This document shows, piece by piece, positions 1 to 8,512 of a stretch of DNA of 64,000 nucleotides (within the stretch, counting starts at the first letter, position 1; every line of letters starts with the position of its first letter). Origin of the DNA: Priestia filamentosa (lineage in GTDB: Bacteria; Bacillota; Bacilli; Bacillales; Bacillaceae_H); the NCBI RefSeq assembly GCF_900177535.1, contig NZ_FXAJ01000002.1, positions 558,001-622,000 of the forward strand, read 5' to 3'. The notes beneath the pieces are model-generated. The model was not told the origin of the DNA. It searched no databases and saw nothing but the letters and a program-made list of their open reading frames with translations. The translations under genes were made by a program, and so were the position numbers.

Positions 1-2
1 TA

Positions 3-665
3 GCAGAAGCAAAACGTCAATTATATGGTCGTGTGGGAATTGACCTCTTTGCAGGCCCTACAGAAACATTAGTAGTTGCTGATGAAACCGCAGATGCAGA
101 AATGATTGCAACTGACCTTTTGGGACAGGGAGAGCACGGTCCAACTTCACCAGGAGCATTGATTACAACGTCTAAAAAATTAGCCGAAGAGACTGTAGAG
201 GAGATTGAACGTCAACTTCAAAACCTTCCAACGGCTGATGTAGCACGAGTTTCCTGGGAAGATTACGGGAGAATCATTATTGTTGAAAATGAGCAGGAAG
301 CTTTAATAGAGGCTGATAAACTGGCTTTTGAACATGTAGAAATTTTAACGAAAAATCCAGATTACTTCTTGGAGAATATGAACAATTATGGATGTTTATT
401 CCTTGGGCCAGAAACAAATGTAGCATATGGTGATAAAGTAATTGGTACAAATCATACCCTTCCAACAAAAGGCGCAGCACGCTATACTGGGGGGCTTTGG
501 GTAGGCAAGTTTTTAAAAACATGCACATATCAAAAAGTTACAGAAGAGGCAAGCGTCCAAATCGGTGAATATGCCGCACGTCTTTGTCAACTAGAGAATT
601 TTTCTGGTCATGCTGAACAAGCCCTTCTTCGTGTCCGTCGTTATGGGAAAGTAACAGCTAAATAA
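3..665 (+). CDS. HisD-family NAD dehydrogenase, 3' part (start lies upstream of window)
   Basis: This is the C-terminal half of a histidinol-dehydrogenase-family, zinc- and NAD-dependent alcohol/aldehyde dehydrogenase. The frame is open from base 3, so the gene starts outside the window; the GTG at 33 is internal. Family landmarks are [11 protein letters not shown], the GQGEH segment (zinc-ligand Gln/His of HisD), AFEHVEI (matching the catalytic Glu-His of APEHLEI), GTNHTLPT and GHAEQ near the C-terminus. The stretch [14 protein letters not shown] differs from the biosynthetic HisD version and recalls catabolic paralogs such as the sulfopropanediol dehydrogenase HpsN. No his genes are nearby, and a cre site and an SDR gene follow. 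A catabolic role is therefore inferred; the substrate is unknown. Confidence 0.8.
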   Translation, partial: AEAKRQLYGRVGIDLFAGPTETLVVADETADAEMIATDLLGQGEHGPTSPGALITTSKKLAEETVEEIERQLQNLPTADVARVSWEDYGRIIIVENEQEALIEADKLAFEHVEILTKNPDYFLENMNNYGCLFLGPETNVAYGDKVIGTNHTLPTKGAARYTGGLWVGKFLKTCTYQKVTEEASVQIGEYAARLCQLENFSGHAEQALLRVRRYGKVTAK

Positions 666-670
666 CTAAT

Positions 671-705
671 AAAAAGGATGCATAAACCTCTTATGTATCC
701 TTTTT
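671..705 (+). terminator. Rho-independent terminator after the hisD-like gene
   Basis: AAAAAGGATGCATAA pairs with TTATGTATCCTTTTT across a 5-base loop, and the second arm itself supplies the T run. It begins 6 bases after the stop codon. Confidence 0.85.
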
Positions 706-752
706 AACTAAATATTTACTATTGTAAATATAATCTTATAAGTTATAAAAAT

Positions 753-766
753 TGAAAGCGTTTGCT
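753..766 (+). promoter_or_regulatory. cre site (CcpA), consensus match
   Basis: TGAAAGCGTTTGCT fits the Bacillus cre consensus TGWAARCGYTWNCW at all 14 positions. It lies between the HisD-like gene and the SDR operon, and suggests carbon catabolite control of the genes that follow at 1077-2812. Confidence 0.75.
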
Positions 767-858
767 TTTGTTTTAACAATTTACAAGAAAATATTTAAGT
801 ATACTACTTTTAATTATCGTTAGTTTCAAAATTATACAATCAAGGAAGTGAGGCTATT

Positions 859-987
859 ATTACTTTGTTAGCTGTTACAGGATTGACCCATAAACAAGCT
901 TACAGAGATATTTTTGCTGTAACTATTATTAAAACTCTTGCATGCTTTTTTATCATCCTTGTCTACAGTTTAACTGGTTTAGTTTAA
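859..987 (+). pseudogene. C-terminal remnant of a multi-pass permease
   Basis: An open frame from 814 to the stop at 985-987 encodes about 42 residues, LLAVTGLTHKQAYRDIFAVT followed by a hydrophobic helix. It reads like the last loop and last membrane helix of a secondary carrier. There is no ATG or GTG in frame. A TTG at 865 follows a Shine-Dalgarno-like AAGGAAGTGAG, but a 41-residue product would be only a fragment. I infer a deleted transporter gene that once belonged to this cluster. The exact family is not certain. Confidence 0.4.
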
Positions 988-1076
988 TAATAGAGATTAT
1001 TGGATTAATAGACTTATAATCAACACTATGAATCAAAATATATAAAATTTTTCCTATGTAATAGGAGGGGACACTA

Positions 1077-1838
1077 ATGGGGCATTTTGATGAACTTAAA
1101 GGTAAGAAGGTATTAATTACTGGAGGAAGCAAAGGAATCGGCAAAGATATTGCTTTGGAATTTTCTAAGTTAGGAGCCGATACCGTGATTACAGGTCGTA
1201 ATGAAGAAGATTTAGTCTCAACTACAAACGAATTAAAACAGATTCATTCCGGCTCCTTTTACTTAAAGACAGATATGCAAAATACATCAAATGTGTATGA
1301 CATGGTAGATGAAGCAGTTTCCACATTGGGAGGAGTTGATATACTCGTAAATAATGCTGGGGTTAATATTCCTAAACCAGCACTAGAAGTGACAGAAGAA
1401 GATTGGGATCAAGTCATAGACACTAATTTAAAAGGGACTTTTTTCTGCGCGCAACGAGTGGGGAAATACATGATAGAACAAGGGGGCGGACGAATTATTA
1501 ATATGGTTTCTCAAATGGCCTTTGTAGGTTATATTAAACGTTCTGCCTATTGTTCTAGTAAAGGGGGCGCAGTTCAATTAACAAAAGCACTTGCGATTGA
1601 ATGGGCTCCATATAATGTGAAGGTAAATGCAGTTGCCCCTACTTTTATTGAAACAGACTTTACGAAAAAAATGTTTGAAAACCAGGAATTTTATGAGGAG
1701 GTTGTTGCCCGAATCCCTTTAGGGAAATTAGCTCAACCGTCTGATGTTACAGGAGCAGTTGTCTTTTTAGCTTCTGACTTAGCTCAGTTTATAACAGGGG
1801 AAACAATTAAAGTGGATGGAGGTTGGACGGCGATATGA
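1077..1838 (+). CDS. Short-chain dehydrogenase/reductase (SDR), classical type
   Basis: A 253-residue cytosolic NAD(P)-dependent oxidoreductase. TGGSKGIG (residues 15-22) is the cofactor loop, NNAG is at 92-95, and the catalytic Ser145-Tyr158-x3-Lys162 is in place (YCSSK). The C-terminal ETIKVDGGW is typical of the FabG-like subgroup. The ATG follows AGGAGGGG at a good distance. The stop codon overlaps the ATG of the next gene (ATGA), so the two are translationally coupled. Beside a HisD-like dehydrogenase it probably oxidises a hydroxyl group of a small polyol or hydroxy acid. The substrate cannot be named. Confidence 0.88.
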   Translation: MGHFDELKGKKVLITGGSKGIGKDIALEFSKLGADTVITGRNEEDLVSTTNELKQIHSGSFYLKTDMQNTSNVYDMVDEAVSTLGGVDILVNNAGVNIPKPALEVTEEDWDQVIDTNLKGTFFCAQRVGKYMIEQGGGRIINMVSQMAFVGYIKRSAYCSSKGGAVQLTKALAIEWAPYNVKVNAVAPTFIETDFTKKMFENQEFYEEVVARIPLGKLAQPSDVTGAVVFLASDLAQFITGETIKVDGGWTAI

Positions 1839-2812
1839 ACACTTCTATAGAAAAACTAGCAATACTAGGATCTGGTACAATGGGACATTCTATTGCTTTA
1901 TGTGCAGCTATGGCGGGATTCCACGTAAAAGTTTGGGGAATAGATGACAATGACATCCAACGTGGGAAAGAAGGTGTGGGGGGAAAATTAAATGTGTTGA
2001 CAACATATGAAGTAGTGGATTCTAGTGAAACGAAAAGTATACAATCTCGTATTCACTTTACCACTTCTTTAAAAGAGTGTGTAAATGAAGTAAGTTTCAT
2101 TATTGAGGGGATTCCAGAAAACTTGAATTTAAAGCAAAAAATGTTTCAAGAATTAGATGCCTTATGCTCCCCAGATGTGATACTGGCTAGTAACACATCT
2201 GGTTTGAGTCCAACAGATATTGCTTCCCTTACATCTTACCCAGAAAGGACTGTGGTTACCCACTTTTGGAATCCTGGTCATTTAATTCCTCTTGTAGAAA
2301 TCATACGTGGAGAACATACATCAAAAGAGACTGTTGATCGAACAATGGAATTACTTAAGTATATGAATAAAAAGCCAATCGTTGTTAAAAAAGATATTCT
2401 TGGTTCAATTGGAAACCGATTGCAATATGCTTTATTCCGTGAAGCTCAATATATTCTTGAGCAAGGAGTGGCTTCCATAGAAGATATTGATAAAGCTGTC
2501 TGTTATAGTATAGGAAGACGCCTATCAGTGACAGGGCCATTTATGACAGCTGATATGGGAGGACTCGATGTATTTGATTCCATATCATCCTATCTATTTC
2601 CTGATTTAAGTAAACATGAGGAATCGTTTAACATGATGAAAAATCTTGTGGATGAGGGGAATTATGGCCAAAAAACAGGTAAGGGATTTTATCAATGGTC
2701 TCAAGATCAATCGAAGAAAATGAACGAAGAACGTGAACAACAACTTATTTACTGGCTGAAAAGAGATTTAGTAGCACTTAAAAAAGATGGTTTTGTCGAA
2801 ACAGAAAACTAA
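1835..2812 (+). CDS. 3-hydroxyacyl-CoA dehydrogenase family protein (lambda-crystallin/carnitine dehydrogenase type)
   Basis: A 325-residue NAD-binding dehydrogenase. LGSGTMGHSIA near the N-terminus is the Rossmann loop. SNTSGLSPT and THFWNPGHLIPLVEI carry the active-site Ser/Asn and the His of the HxxxP-like motif. The C-terminal helical domain is of the 3HCDH type. I chose the ATG at 1835, which overlaps the SDR stop as ATGA; a TTG at 1823 would add four residues but sits on the Shine-Dalgarno GGATGGAGG. Family members act on hydroxyacyl-CoAs, L-carnitine or L-gulonate. The motif alone does not decide which. Confidence 0.82.
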   Translation: MNTSIEKLAILGSGTMGHSIALCAAMAGFHVKVWGIDDNDIQRGKEGVGGKLNVLTTYEVVDSSETKSIQSRIHFTTSLKECVNEVSFIIEGIPENLNLKQKMFQELDALCSPDVILASNTSGLSPTDIASLTSYPERTVVTHFWNPGHLIPLVEIIRGEHTSKETVDRTMELLKYMNKKPIVVKKDILGSIGNRLQYALFREAQYILEQGVASIEDIDKAVCYSIGRRLSVTGPFMTADMGGLDVFDSISSYLFPDLSKHEESFNMMKNLVDEGNYGQKTGKGFYQWSQDQSKKMNEEREQQLIYWLKRDLVALKKDGFVETEN

Positions 2813-2888
2813 TGGAAATAAAAATAAGCCAAGGGTTCCTGAGAATTTAGAATGAAGAAGAGCATCTAAACATAGATCGTTATATAGT

Positions 2889-2918
2889 AAAAAGAGAAGA
2901 GTTTCCCTTCTCTTTTTT
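2889..2918 (+). terminator. Terminator of the SDR operon
   Basis: AAAAAGAGAAG pairs with CTTCTCTTTTTT over a short loop, with the T run inside the second arm, 77 bases after the stop. Confidence 0.85.
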
Positions 2919-3068
2919 AATTTAATCCTGTTTTCATTCTTTTTAAAACGTGAGGCATGCAATTTACAATGCTACTTTCATATTTATCTATGTATAAGAT
3001 ATGTATTTCTACCTCTATAAATTGAGTAATATCAAGGTTTTATAGGGGGAAATAAATGTAAAAAATGT

Positions 3069-3230
3069 ATGGATAAACTTACTAGTGTTTCTATTGCTTA
3101 TATTTGCGTACATGAATGTACCTTTTGTCCAGACTGTACAAAGAATATGAATTACATATGCCCAAACTGTGGGGGAGAGCTTGTAAAAAGACCAAGAAAA
3201 GGTTTAGTAACAAATAGCTGTTCCCTATAA
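3069..3230 (+). CDS. DUF1272 zinc-ribbon protein, probable start-codon loss
   Basis: A small cysteine-rich protein of the DUF1272 family. AYICVHECTFCPDCTKNMNY followed by CPNCGGELVKRP is the family signature and would bind zinc. The frame is open from 3030, and a first CxxC knuckle (CKKC, encoded at 3057-3068) lies before the first ATG at 3069. No ATG, GTG or TTG precedes it. A strong TAGGGGG Shine-Dalgarno at 3043-3049 is followed by AAT where the family's initiator would be expected. Either the initiator has mutated, or a 53-residue form lacking the first knuckle is made. The function of the family is unknown. Confidence 0.6.
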   Translation: MDKLTSVSIAYICVHECTFCPDCTKNMNYICPNCGGELVKRPRKGLVTNSCSL

Positions 3231-3347
3231 GCAAATTGTAGTAAAAAATTTTGTGAATGATTACATATAAGAACAATAAATTTGAATCAACATTAAGAAA
3301 TTATATTGCACACGTATTTTTAGTTCATATAACACACTATAAGTAGT

Positions 3348-3386
3348 AAAAGCTCTTAAAATAGATTTATTTTAAAGGCTTTTTTT
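3348..3386. terminator. Bidirectional terminator between convergent DUF1272 and TetR genes
   Basis: AAAAGC and TTAAAATA pair with TATTTTAA and GCTTTTTTT. The sequence is A-rich on the left and T-rich on the right, as expected for a hairpin that serves both strands. Confidence 0.7.
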
Positions 3387-3432
3387 AAGTATCCACACAT
3401 TTTTAATAAGAGGGATTCAGAAATTATCAATA

Positions 3433-4035
3433 TTATTTTTTAAGACCAGCTGCAAATAGGGGACCATTATAGGTCATCGTTGACAGGATACGCGCCATTT
3501 CTTGCGGAGATTCTTTTCCGCCATGTTGGAGCCATTGCTGAATGACTCCTAAATGTGCTGAAACAATATAGGAAGTTAAATACTCTCCTGGAACGAGTAA
3601 AGCTCCTTGTTTAATGAAGGAATTTTGTTCACTATCTTCAAAAAGTGTCTTTCTCATAAATTCTTTTATTTTTATTTGAAAAGATAGATCTCCTTTTGGT
3701 CCTAATACAGCTTTCATAAAGTCTGCATTTTGACTGAGATATTCAAATAGGGAAATCGCAAGAGAAAAGGCCGTTTCGCTATCTAATACACCTTTTGAAA
3801 GAATGGTCTTTGCAATATTGGACATCTGATACATGATTTCCTGCTGACATTTATCCATGAGATCGTATTTATCTTGATAATGTAAATAAAACGTTCCTCG
3901 ATTAATCTCGGCTTTTACCGTGATATCTTTCACCGTTATGGCTTCAAATCCCTTTTCTTCTATCAGTTCGGTTAAGGCATTTCGAATAGATGTCTTCGTA
4001 CGTATTACTCGCAAATCCGTATTGAGCTCCTTCAA
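3433..4035 (-). CDS. TetR/AcrR-family transcriptional regulator
   Basis: A 200-residue one-component repressor. The N-terminal helix-turn-helix spans roughly residues 10-55 (ITVKDITVKAEINRGTFYLHY, a classic TetR recognition segment), followed by a helical ligand-binding domain. The start is TTG at 4035, placed 7 bases after AGGAGG. It is divergent from the YhgE/Pip-like gene, whose promoter contains palindromes, so it very likely represses that gene and itself. The inducer is unknown. An aromatic compound is plausible, given the hydroxylase at 5577. Confidence 0.88.
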   Translation of the reverse strand: MKELNTDLRVIRTKTSIRNALTELIEEKGFEAITVKDITVKAEINRGTFYLHYQDKYDLMDKCQQEIMYQMSNIAKTILSKGVLDSETAFSLAISLFEYLSQNADFMKAVLGPKGDLSFQIKIKEFMRKTLFEDSEQNSFIKQGALLVPGEYLTSYIVSAHLGVIQQWLQHGGKESPQEMARILSTMTYNGPLFAAGLKK

Positions 4036-4090
4036 TGGAATTCCTCCTAAATTTTTTATTCAACAGATATAGATCATGTGTTCAATATGC

Positions 4091-4135
4091 ATCATATCTA
4101 TGATTTCTGTTTATTGAATATCTGTATAGCTATAC
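4091..4135. promoter_or_regulatory. Candidate TetR operators: two palindromes
   Basis: ATCATATCTATGAT (4091-4104) is a 6-bp inverted repeat with a 2-base centre, and GTATAGCTATAC (4124-4135) is a perfect 12-bp palindrome. An outer pair ACAGATAT (4063-4070) and ATATCTGT (4118-4125) is also inverted. They lie between the divergent tetR-like and membrane-protein genes. Confidence 0.6.
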
Positions 4136-4142
4136 TTATAAT
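4114..4142 (+). promoter_or_regulatory. Sigma-A promoter for the YhgE/Pip-like gene
   Basis: TTGAAT (4114-4119), a 17-base spacer and a perfect TATAAT (4137-4142). The palindrome GTATAGCTATAC lies inside the spacer, so a bound TetR protein would block RNA polymerase directly. Confidence 0.7.
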
Positions 4143-4206
4143 CCAAAGTATAATTAAATCAACACGATGTTCATTATAATTTAAATTAGGAAGAAGGTAT
4201 ATTCAT

Positions 4207-5415
4207 TTGTTAAAAAATAAGCTCCTTTTTATATCCCCTTTAGTGGTGCTTTTAGTTATTGCTTTATTTGGATTAACTCTGATCCCTTCTGTTCAACAGA
4301 AACCAAAAAATCTACCAATTGCTTTAGTTAATGAGGATATCGGTGTTGTGATTCCCCAACAAGGAAAAGTAAATATGGGGAATACTGTCACGAACATGCT
4401 GAAAAAGAATATAACTTCTACAGATGGTGAAGACCCTCCCGTTAAGTGGATTAATGTTAAGAGTAAGGAAGACGTATTAAAAGGATTAGATAATCAAGAA
4501 TACTATGGTGCTCTTATTATTCCTAAAGATTTTAGTCAAAAACAATCATCCTTAATGACTTCAAAACCAGACAAACCTGAAATCAATATCTTTATCAACC
4601 AAGGAATGAATCCTATTGCAGCTAATTTAACAGGTCAGATGTTAAATACAATGGGAGATAATCTAGAGAATGGAATACAAACACAAGTTTTACAACGGTT
4701 AGCAAAGCAAAATGTTTCTTTGAAAGCCAATCAACTAACTGTACTGACAGACCCTGTACAAGTTAATGTGAAAAATGTGAATGAGGTGGGAACAGCAAGT
4801 ATGAATGGGAGCGCTCCTGTCGCTTTGTTTCAGCCTTTATGGATGTCAAGCATCGCTGGAGCAGTCGTGCTTTTCTTTGTTGCTAATAAGCTTGCTTTTG
4901 TGAATAGAAAGCAAAAGCTATATGCCGTGCTTACTCAAGTTCTTGCTGGAACTGTTTTAAGTCTAGTAGCCGGTTTTGGTTTAACATGGATTGCAGACCT
5001 ATTAGGCATTTACATTTCAAACTTTATGGATATCTCTTTATTCTTAATCATTACTTATTTTGCATTCTTCTTGCTCATTACAGCCGTTCTATCTTGGCTT
5101 GAAATGAAAGGAATTCCACTCTTTGTTCTTATTCTTTTCTTTGGAGCTCCATTACTTTCAATGGCACCAGAGATGATGTCTACTTTCTATCGAGATTACA
5201 TTTATTCATGGTTACCTATGCGATTTATGGTAGAAGGACTACGGGAGTTATTCTTCTTCCATCGGGGCTTTAGCTTTAGCGGTCCGGCGTCTGTCTTATT
5301 ATGGATTGCTTTAGGAAGTTTTCTTATCATCATATTATCTGTTTTGAAAGTACAAAGTTCAGCTTCAGACAAGGGTTCCTATGGAGAGGTAGAAGCAAGG
5401 TCTACTAAAGGGTAA
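4207..5415 (+). CDS. YhgE/Pip-like (ABC-2/DUF3533-type) membrane protein
   Basis: A 402-residue integral membrane protein. One N-terminal helix (residues 5-27) is followed by a large extracytoplasmic domain (about 30-215) with the YhgE/Pip signature LPIALVNEDIG. Five or so C-terminal helices (about 218-385) form an ABC-2-like membrane domain. No ATPase is encoded nearby. It starts with TTG at 4207, after GAAGG. Its role is probably export or envelope stress protection, inferred from TetR control. At 402 residues it is about half the length of B. subtilis YhgE, but of normal length for the shorter DUF3533-like forms. Confidence 0.7.
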   Translation: MLKNKLLFISPLVVLLVIALFGLTLIPSVQQKPKNLPIALVNEDIGVVIPQQGKVNMGNTVTNMLKKNITSTDGEDPPVKWINVKSKEDVLKGLDNQEYYGALIIPKDFSQKQSSLMTSKPDKPEINIFINQGMNPIAANLTGQMLNTMGDNLENGIQTQVLQRLAKQNVSLKANQLTVLTDPVQVNVKNVNEVGTASMNGSAPVALFQPLWMSSIAGAVVLFFVANKLAFVNRKQKLYAVLTQVLAGTVLSLVAGFGLTWIADLLGIYISNFMDISLFLIITYFAFFLLITAVLSWLEMKGIPLFVLILFFGAPLLSMAPEMMSTFYRDYIYSWLPMRFMVEGLRELFFFHRGFSFSGPASVLLWIALGSFLIIILSVLKVQSSASDKGSYGEVEARSTKG

Positions 5416-5576
5416 AGGAAATAAGAAAAAGTTATTGTTCCAAGTGTGTAACTAAAAAACACCAAATAGAGTAATAATTTTGTAATACAGCAAGGTATAA
5501 TACCTAAGCAGAACCTATAAACTTCTTATACACTATGCGAGATTTGTTATTTAAATATTTTAAGGAGGAGAAAGCG

Positions 5577-7088
5577 ATGCAACCTCAAGTATTAATTGTT
5601 GGAGCTGGCCCAACAGGATTGGCGTTAGCTCTTGGACTTGAGAAACAAGGAGTTCCCTTTAGAATTATTGATAAAAACAAAGGACCTGGAGAAGCATCTA
5701 GAGCGATGGCTGTTCATGCTAGAACATTAGAATTTTATCGTCAATTTGGTTTTGCAGATGAAATAGTTCAATTAGGAATCCCCGTCCAACAAGTGCAAAT
5801 TTATAAAGACAATAAACAAAGAGCGAAGATGAATTTTGGTCACATTGGAAAAGGACTGAGTCCTTTTCCATTCGTATTGAGTTTTCCACAAGATGAACAT
5901 GAACGGATTCTAATAAATCAACTGAAAGCAAAAGGGGTTTGTATAGAGTGGGATACAAAGCTAATCTCATTTCATCAGGAGGAAGACCGAGTTCATGTCA
6001 TCACTACCAAGCAAGGAATCGAGGAAAAGAATCATTATGCTTATTTATGCGGGTGTGATGGAGCTCATAGTTCAGTTCGAAAAGGACTTGGCTTCGATTT
6101 TGCAGGTGGAACATACAAGCAGGTTTTTTACGTGGCTGATGTTCTAAGTGAAACACCTATTGATGGTTTACAGTTGAAACTCTTCAAAGATGGTTTTGGT
6201 CTGATTTTTCCTATTCGGACCTCAAATTCTTTGCGCTTGATTAGTCTTGTTCCTCAGGCATTATTAGATAAAAAGTCAGAGATTAATTTTACTGAAATCG
6301 TTCCTTATATAGAAGCAAACTTAGGAGTGCATACGAATAAGGTGAACTGGTTCTCTACCTATAAAGTCCACCATCGAGTAAGTGAACACTTTCGAAAAGG
6401 ACGTGTATTTATTGCAGGAGATGCTGGACACGTACATAGCCCAGTAGGTGGACAGGGAATGAATACCGGGATTGGAGATGCTATAAATCTTTCGTGGAAA
6501 CTTGCTGCCGTTCTTAAAGAGAAAGCAAAAGAAGAGATTCTAGATTCCTATGAGGATGAGCGAATGGATTTTGCTAAGAATTTAGTTGCCACAACAGATA
6601 GAATGTTTTCTGGAATCGTCGGAAAGGGCTTTTCCGCGAAAATGCTTCGTGAAGTATTGATTCCTTATGTAGTTCCAAAAGTGACAGGCGTCTCTTCAAT
6701 TAGGAGAAAGCTATTTAAATCCGTATCTCAAATCCGTATTCATTATCGTAATAGTATGCTCAGTACAGGAATGACTGGTGCTATTCATGGGGGAGATCGT
6801 TTGCCATGGATATACGGGCAAGGTATAGACAATTTTAAACCACTCCAAACCTTTGATTGGCAGTTCCATGTGTATGGGGAGGTAAAGGGCGATCTTCGTG
6901 AACTTGCTAAAACTGCTACGATTCCCCTTCATGAATTTCCATGGAAAGAATCCATGAGGGAAGCTGGAATTAATCCAGGATCTATGTTCCTCATTAGACC
7001 TGATGGTTATGTAGCATTGGCTGATTCTGGACAGGATATTAAAAAGGTGAAAGCATATCTTGATGGATTAAAGGTAGTCCAAAGTTAA
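5577..7088 (+). CDS. FAD-dependent aromatic hydroxylase (class A flavoprotein monooxygenase)
   Basis: A 503-residue NAD(P)H-dependent monooxygenase of the FAD_binding_3 (PheA/TfdB/Rox) family. GAGPTG near residue 10 is the FAD loop, CDGAHSSVRK the DG motif, and GDAGHVHSPVGGQGMNTGIGD the FAD-ribityl motif. The C-terminal 150 residues form the thioredoxin-like tail seen in phenol hydroxylases. The ATG at 5577 follows AAGGAGGAG, so an in-frame ATG 42 bases upstream is rejected. It lies downstream of the TetR-controlled membrane gene. It could degrade a phenol or inactivate an aromatic antibiotic, as Rox does for rifampicin. The sequence does not decide. Confidence 0.83.
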   Translation: MQPQVLIVGAGPTGLALALGLEKQGVPFRIIDKNKGPGEASRAMAVHARTLEFYRQFGFADEIVQLGIPVQQVQIYKDNKQRAKMNFGHIGKGLSPFPFVLSFPQDEHERILINQLKAKGVCIEWDTKLISFHQEEDRVHVITTKQGIEEKNHYAYLCGCDGAHSSVRKGLGFDFAGGTYKQVFYVADVLSETPIDGLQLKLFKDGFGLIFPIRTSNSLRLISLVPQALLDKKSEINFTEIVPYIEANLGVHTNKVNWFSTYKVHHRVSEHFRKGRVFIAGDAGHVHSPVGGQGMNTGIGDAINLSWKLAAVLKEKAKEEILDSYEDERMDFAKNLVATTDRMFSGIVGKGFSAKMLREVLIPYVVPKVTGVSSIRRKLFKSVSQIRIHYRNSMLSTGMTGAIHGGDRLPWIYGQGIDNFKPLQTFDWQFHVYGEVKGDLRELAKTATIPLHEFPWKESMREAGINPGSMFLIRPDGYVALADSGQDIKKVKAYLDGLKVVQS

Positions 7089-7301
7089 TTTAATCGTCCC
7101 TTCAAAGTACAATCAGTAATCTGTAATTTACGTTTAAATAATCTCATTCTGAAAGAGAAAAAGGGAAACATACTTTTATATTTTCTCCTATATCTTGTAT
7201 TGATAGCTGGTTAACATAAAATATGTTCGACGAAGAAAAAGAACGCAAATCCTATGAAACTATAGGAATGTGTATAATATTAACGCTTTCCCCCTATGTA
7301 A

Positions 7302-7338
7302 AAATCCTTTGCTATTAAAAAGCAAAGGATTCTTTTTT
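7302..7338 (+). terminator. Terminator (same hairpin sequence recurs at 35268)
   Basis: AATCCTTTGCT pairs perfectly with AGCAAAGGATT over a 7-base loop, followed by CTTTTTT. The identical 11-bp stem is used at 35268-35305. Confidence 0.88.
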
Positions 7339-7773
7339 ATAAAGATAATTCGAGATGAATAACATAAAACATATTATAACGATGGGGTATCCTATCTAGA
7401 TAACATTGATGTTTAACACTGAATCGTTCCCCTTCATAGGAACTTCCTATCGTAAACTTGTATAAACGAAATAGTTTTCATCTTGTCTTCGATGTAAAGT
7501 TCAGTCACTTTGGGTATGCCATTCGAGTAATGGCAGGTTTCAATCATCCGAAGCAGGACTGGCTTCCATTTCATCGAAGTCTATATAACCGGGTTTAACG
7601 TATATACGGAGTGTCCTTAGCTACGTTTTTCCTCAAGAGACGATAATAGAACTTAGTGAGAGATCACTATATTGTCAAAAGGTGAATGAAAAGAGAGGAT
7701 TATCTTATTGGATGATTTTTCGTGAAATTAGTAAATAAGATAAAATATAAAAAGATTTAAGGGAGGTTTACCA
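7339..7773. other. Non-coding stretch with a possible minus-strand gene remnant
   Basis: No intact gene. On the minus strand, 7450-7590 reads two short in-frame pieces, ending in GIPKVTELYIEDKMKTISF and a stop. They could be a frameshifted relic, but I recognise no family. The Shine-Dalgarno of the next gene is GGGAGG. Confidence 0.3.
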
Positions 7774-8151
7774 ATGCAATACGAAGCTAAAACCCCAAAA
7801 GAATATTTTGAACTACTAGACGATGACTGGAGAAAAGAGAAGCTATTAATTGTAAGAGAATTTATTTTAGAAAATGCGCCAGAACTTGAGGAGGGCATTC
7901 AATATAAAATGCTTTGTTATGGGAGTGAAACCTTCAATTTATTTCACTTGAATGCTCAAAAATCTTATGTGAGTCTATACGTGGGCAACATTGGAAAAAT
8001 AGAAGATGCCAATAAGTTTCTAACCGGATTGGATTATGGAAAAGGGTGCATACGCATAAAAAAATCAGTTGATTTACATAATAGTGGACTTGAAGATTTT
8101 GTGAAAAAGATTATATTTACTTGGAGAGCGGGCAATGATACTTCTTGCTAG
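7774..8151 (+). CDS. DUF1801 (YdhG-like) domain protein
   Basis: A 125-residue cytosolic protein of the DUF1801 family. This fold includes the frataxin-like B. subtilis iron chaperone and many uncharacterised members. Visible hallmarks are the N-terminal helix with YFELLDDDWRK, the central EGIQYKMLCYG and the later SYVSLYVGNI strand. A good GGGAGG lies 8 bases before the ATG. It stands alone between terminators. An iron or small-ligand role is known only for some relatives. Confidence 0.72.
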   Translation: MQYEAKTPKEYFELLDDDWRKEKLLIVREFILENAPELEEGIQYKMLCYGSETFNLFHLNAQKSYVSLYVGNIGKIEDANKFLTGLDYGKGCIRIKKSVDLHNSGLEDFVKKIIFTWRAGNDTSC

Positions 8152-8384
8152 AACTACTTTGAATTTCAAAGAGGATTAGTAGTATTTTTTATCACAAATT
8201 CATATTTATAAATAGCGTTTTTCAAAAAGATATCAAATAAAAGGAAGGGAGGCTCCCTTACTACAATTCCATCTCATATATCAAGATTTACATCCTAGGG
8301 CGTAGAAAATACATTAAAAGAAGAGGAACGTACTAGCTACCGCCATTGGACGTGCACTTCACAATTAGAAAAACTAGCAGTTAG
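8152..8384. other. Intergenic stretch, nothing recognised
   Basis: ACTACT (about 8153) and AGTAGT (about 8180) could form a weak hairpin before ATTTTTT, ending the DUF1801 transcript. No ORF with a ribosome binding site was seen in the rest. Confidence 0.35.
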
Positions 8385-8420
8385 AAAAAATCCTGTACTT
8401 TGAAGAAACAGGATTTTTTC
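8385..8420. terminator. Terminator hairpin downstream of cutC
   Basis: AAAAAATCCTGT pairs with ACAGGATTTTTT over about 11 bases. A runs on the left and T runs on the right make it usable from both strands. Confidence 0.8.
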
Positions 8421-8512
8421 TGACTAAGATTTTAGTAAAAGGTGATATCTTTTATCAGAATATAAATTCATTATGCTTGTTGGCATTCCTATATCACATA
8501 CTAGAAAGATTT

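Noticed and set aside
3-665. Histidine biosynthesis gene hisD
   Set aside because: Nothing else of the his pathway is present, the segment [11 protein letters not shown] is unlike biosynthetic HisD, and the context is catabolic with a cre site.
865-987. Complete 41-residue gene starting at TTG 865
   Set aside because: The sequence is only the tail of a large permease, so a remnant is more likely than an independent small gene.
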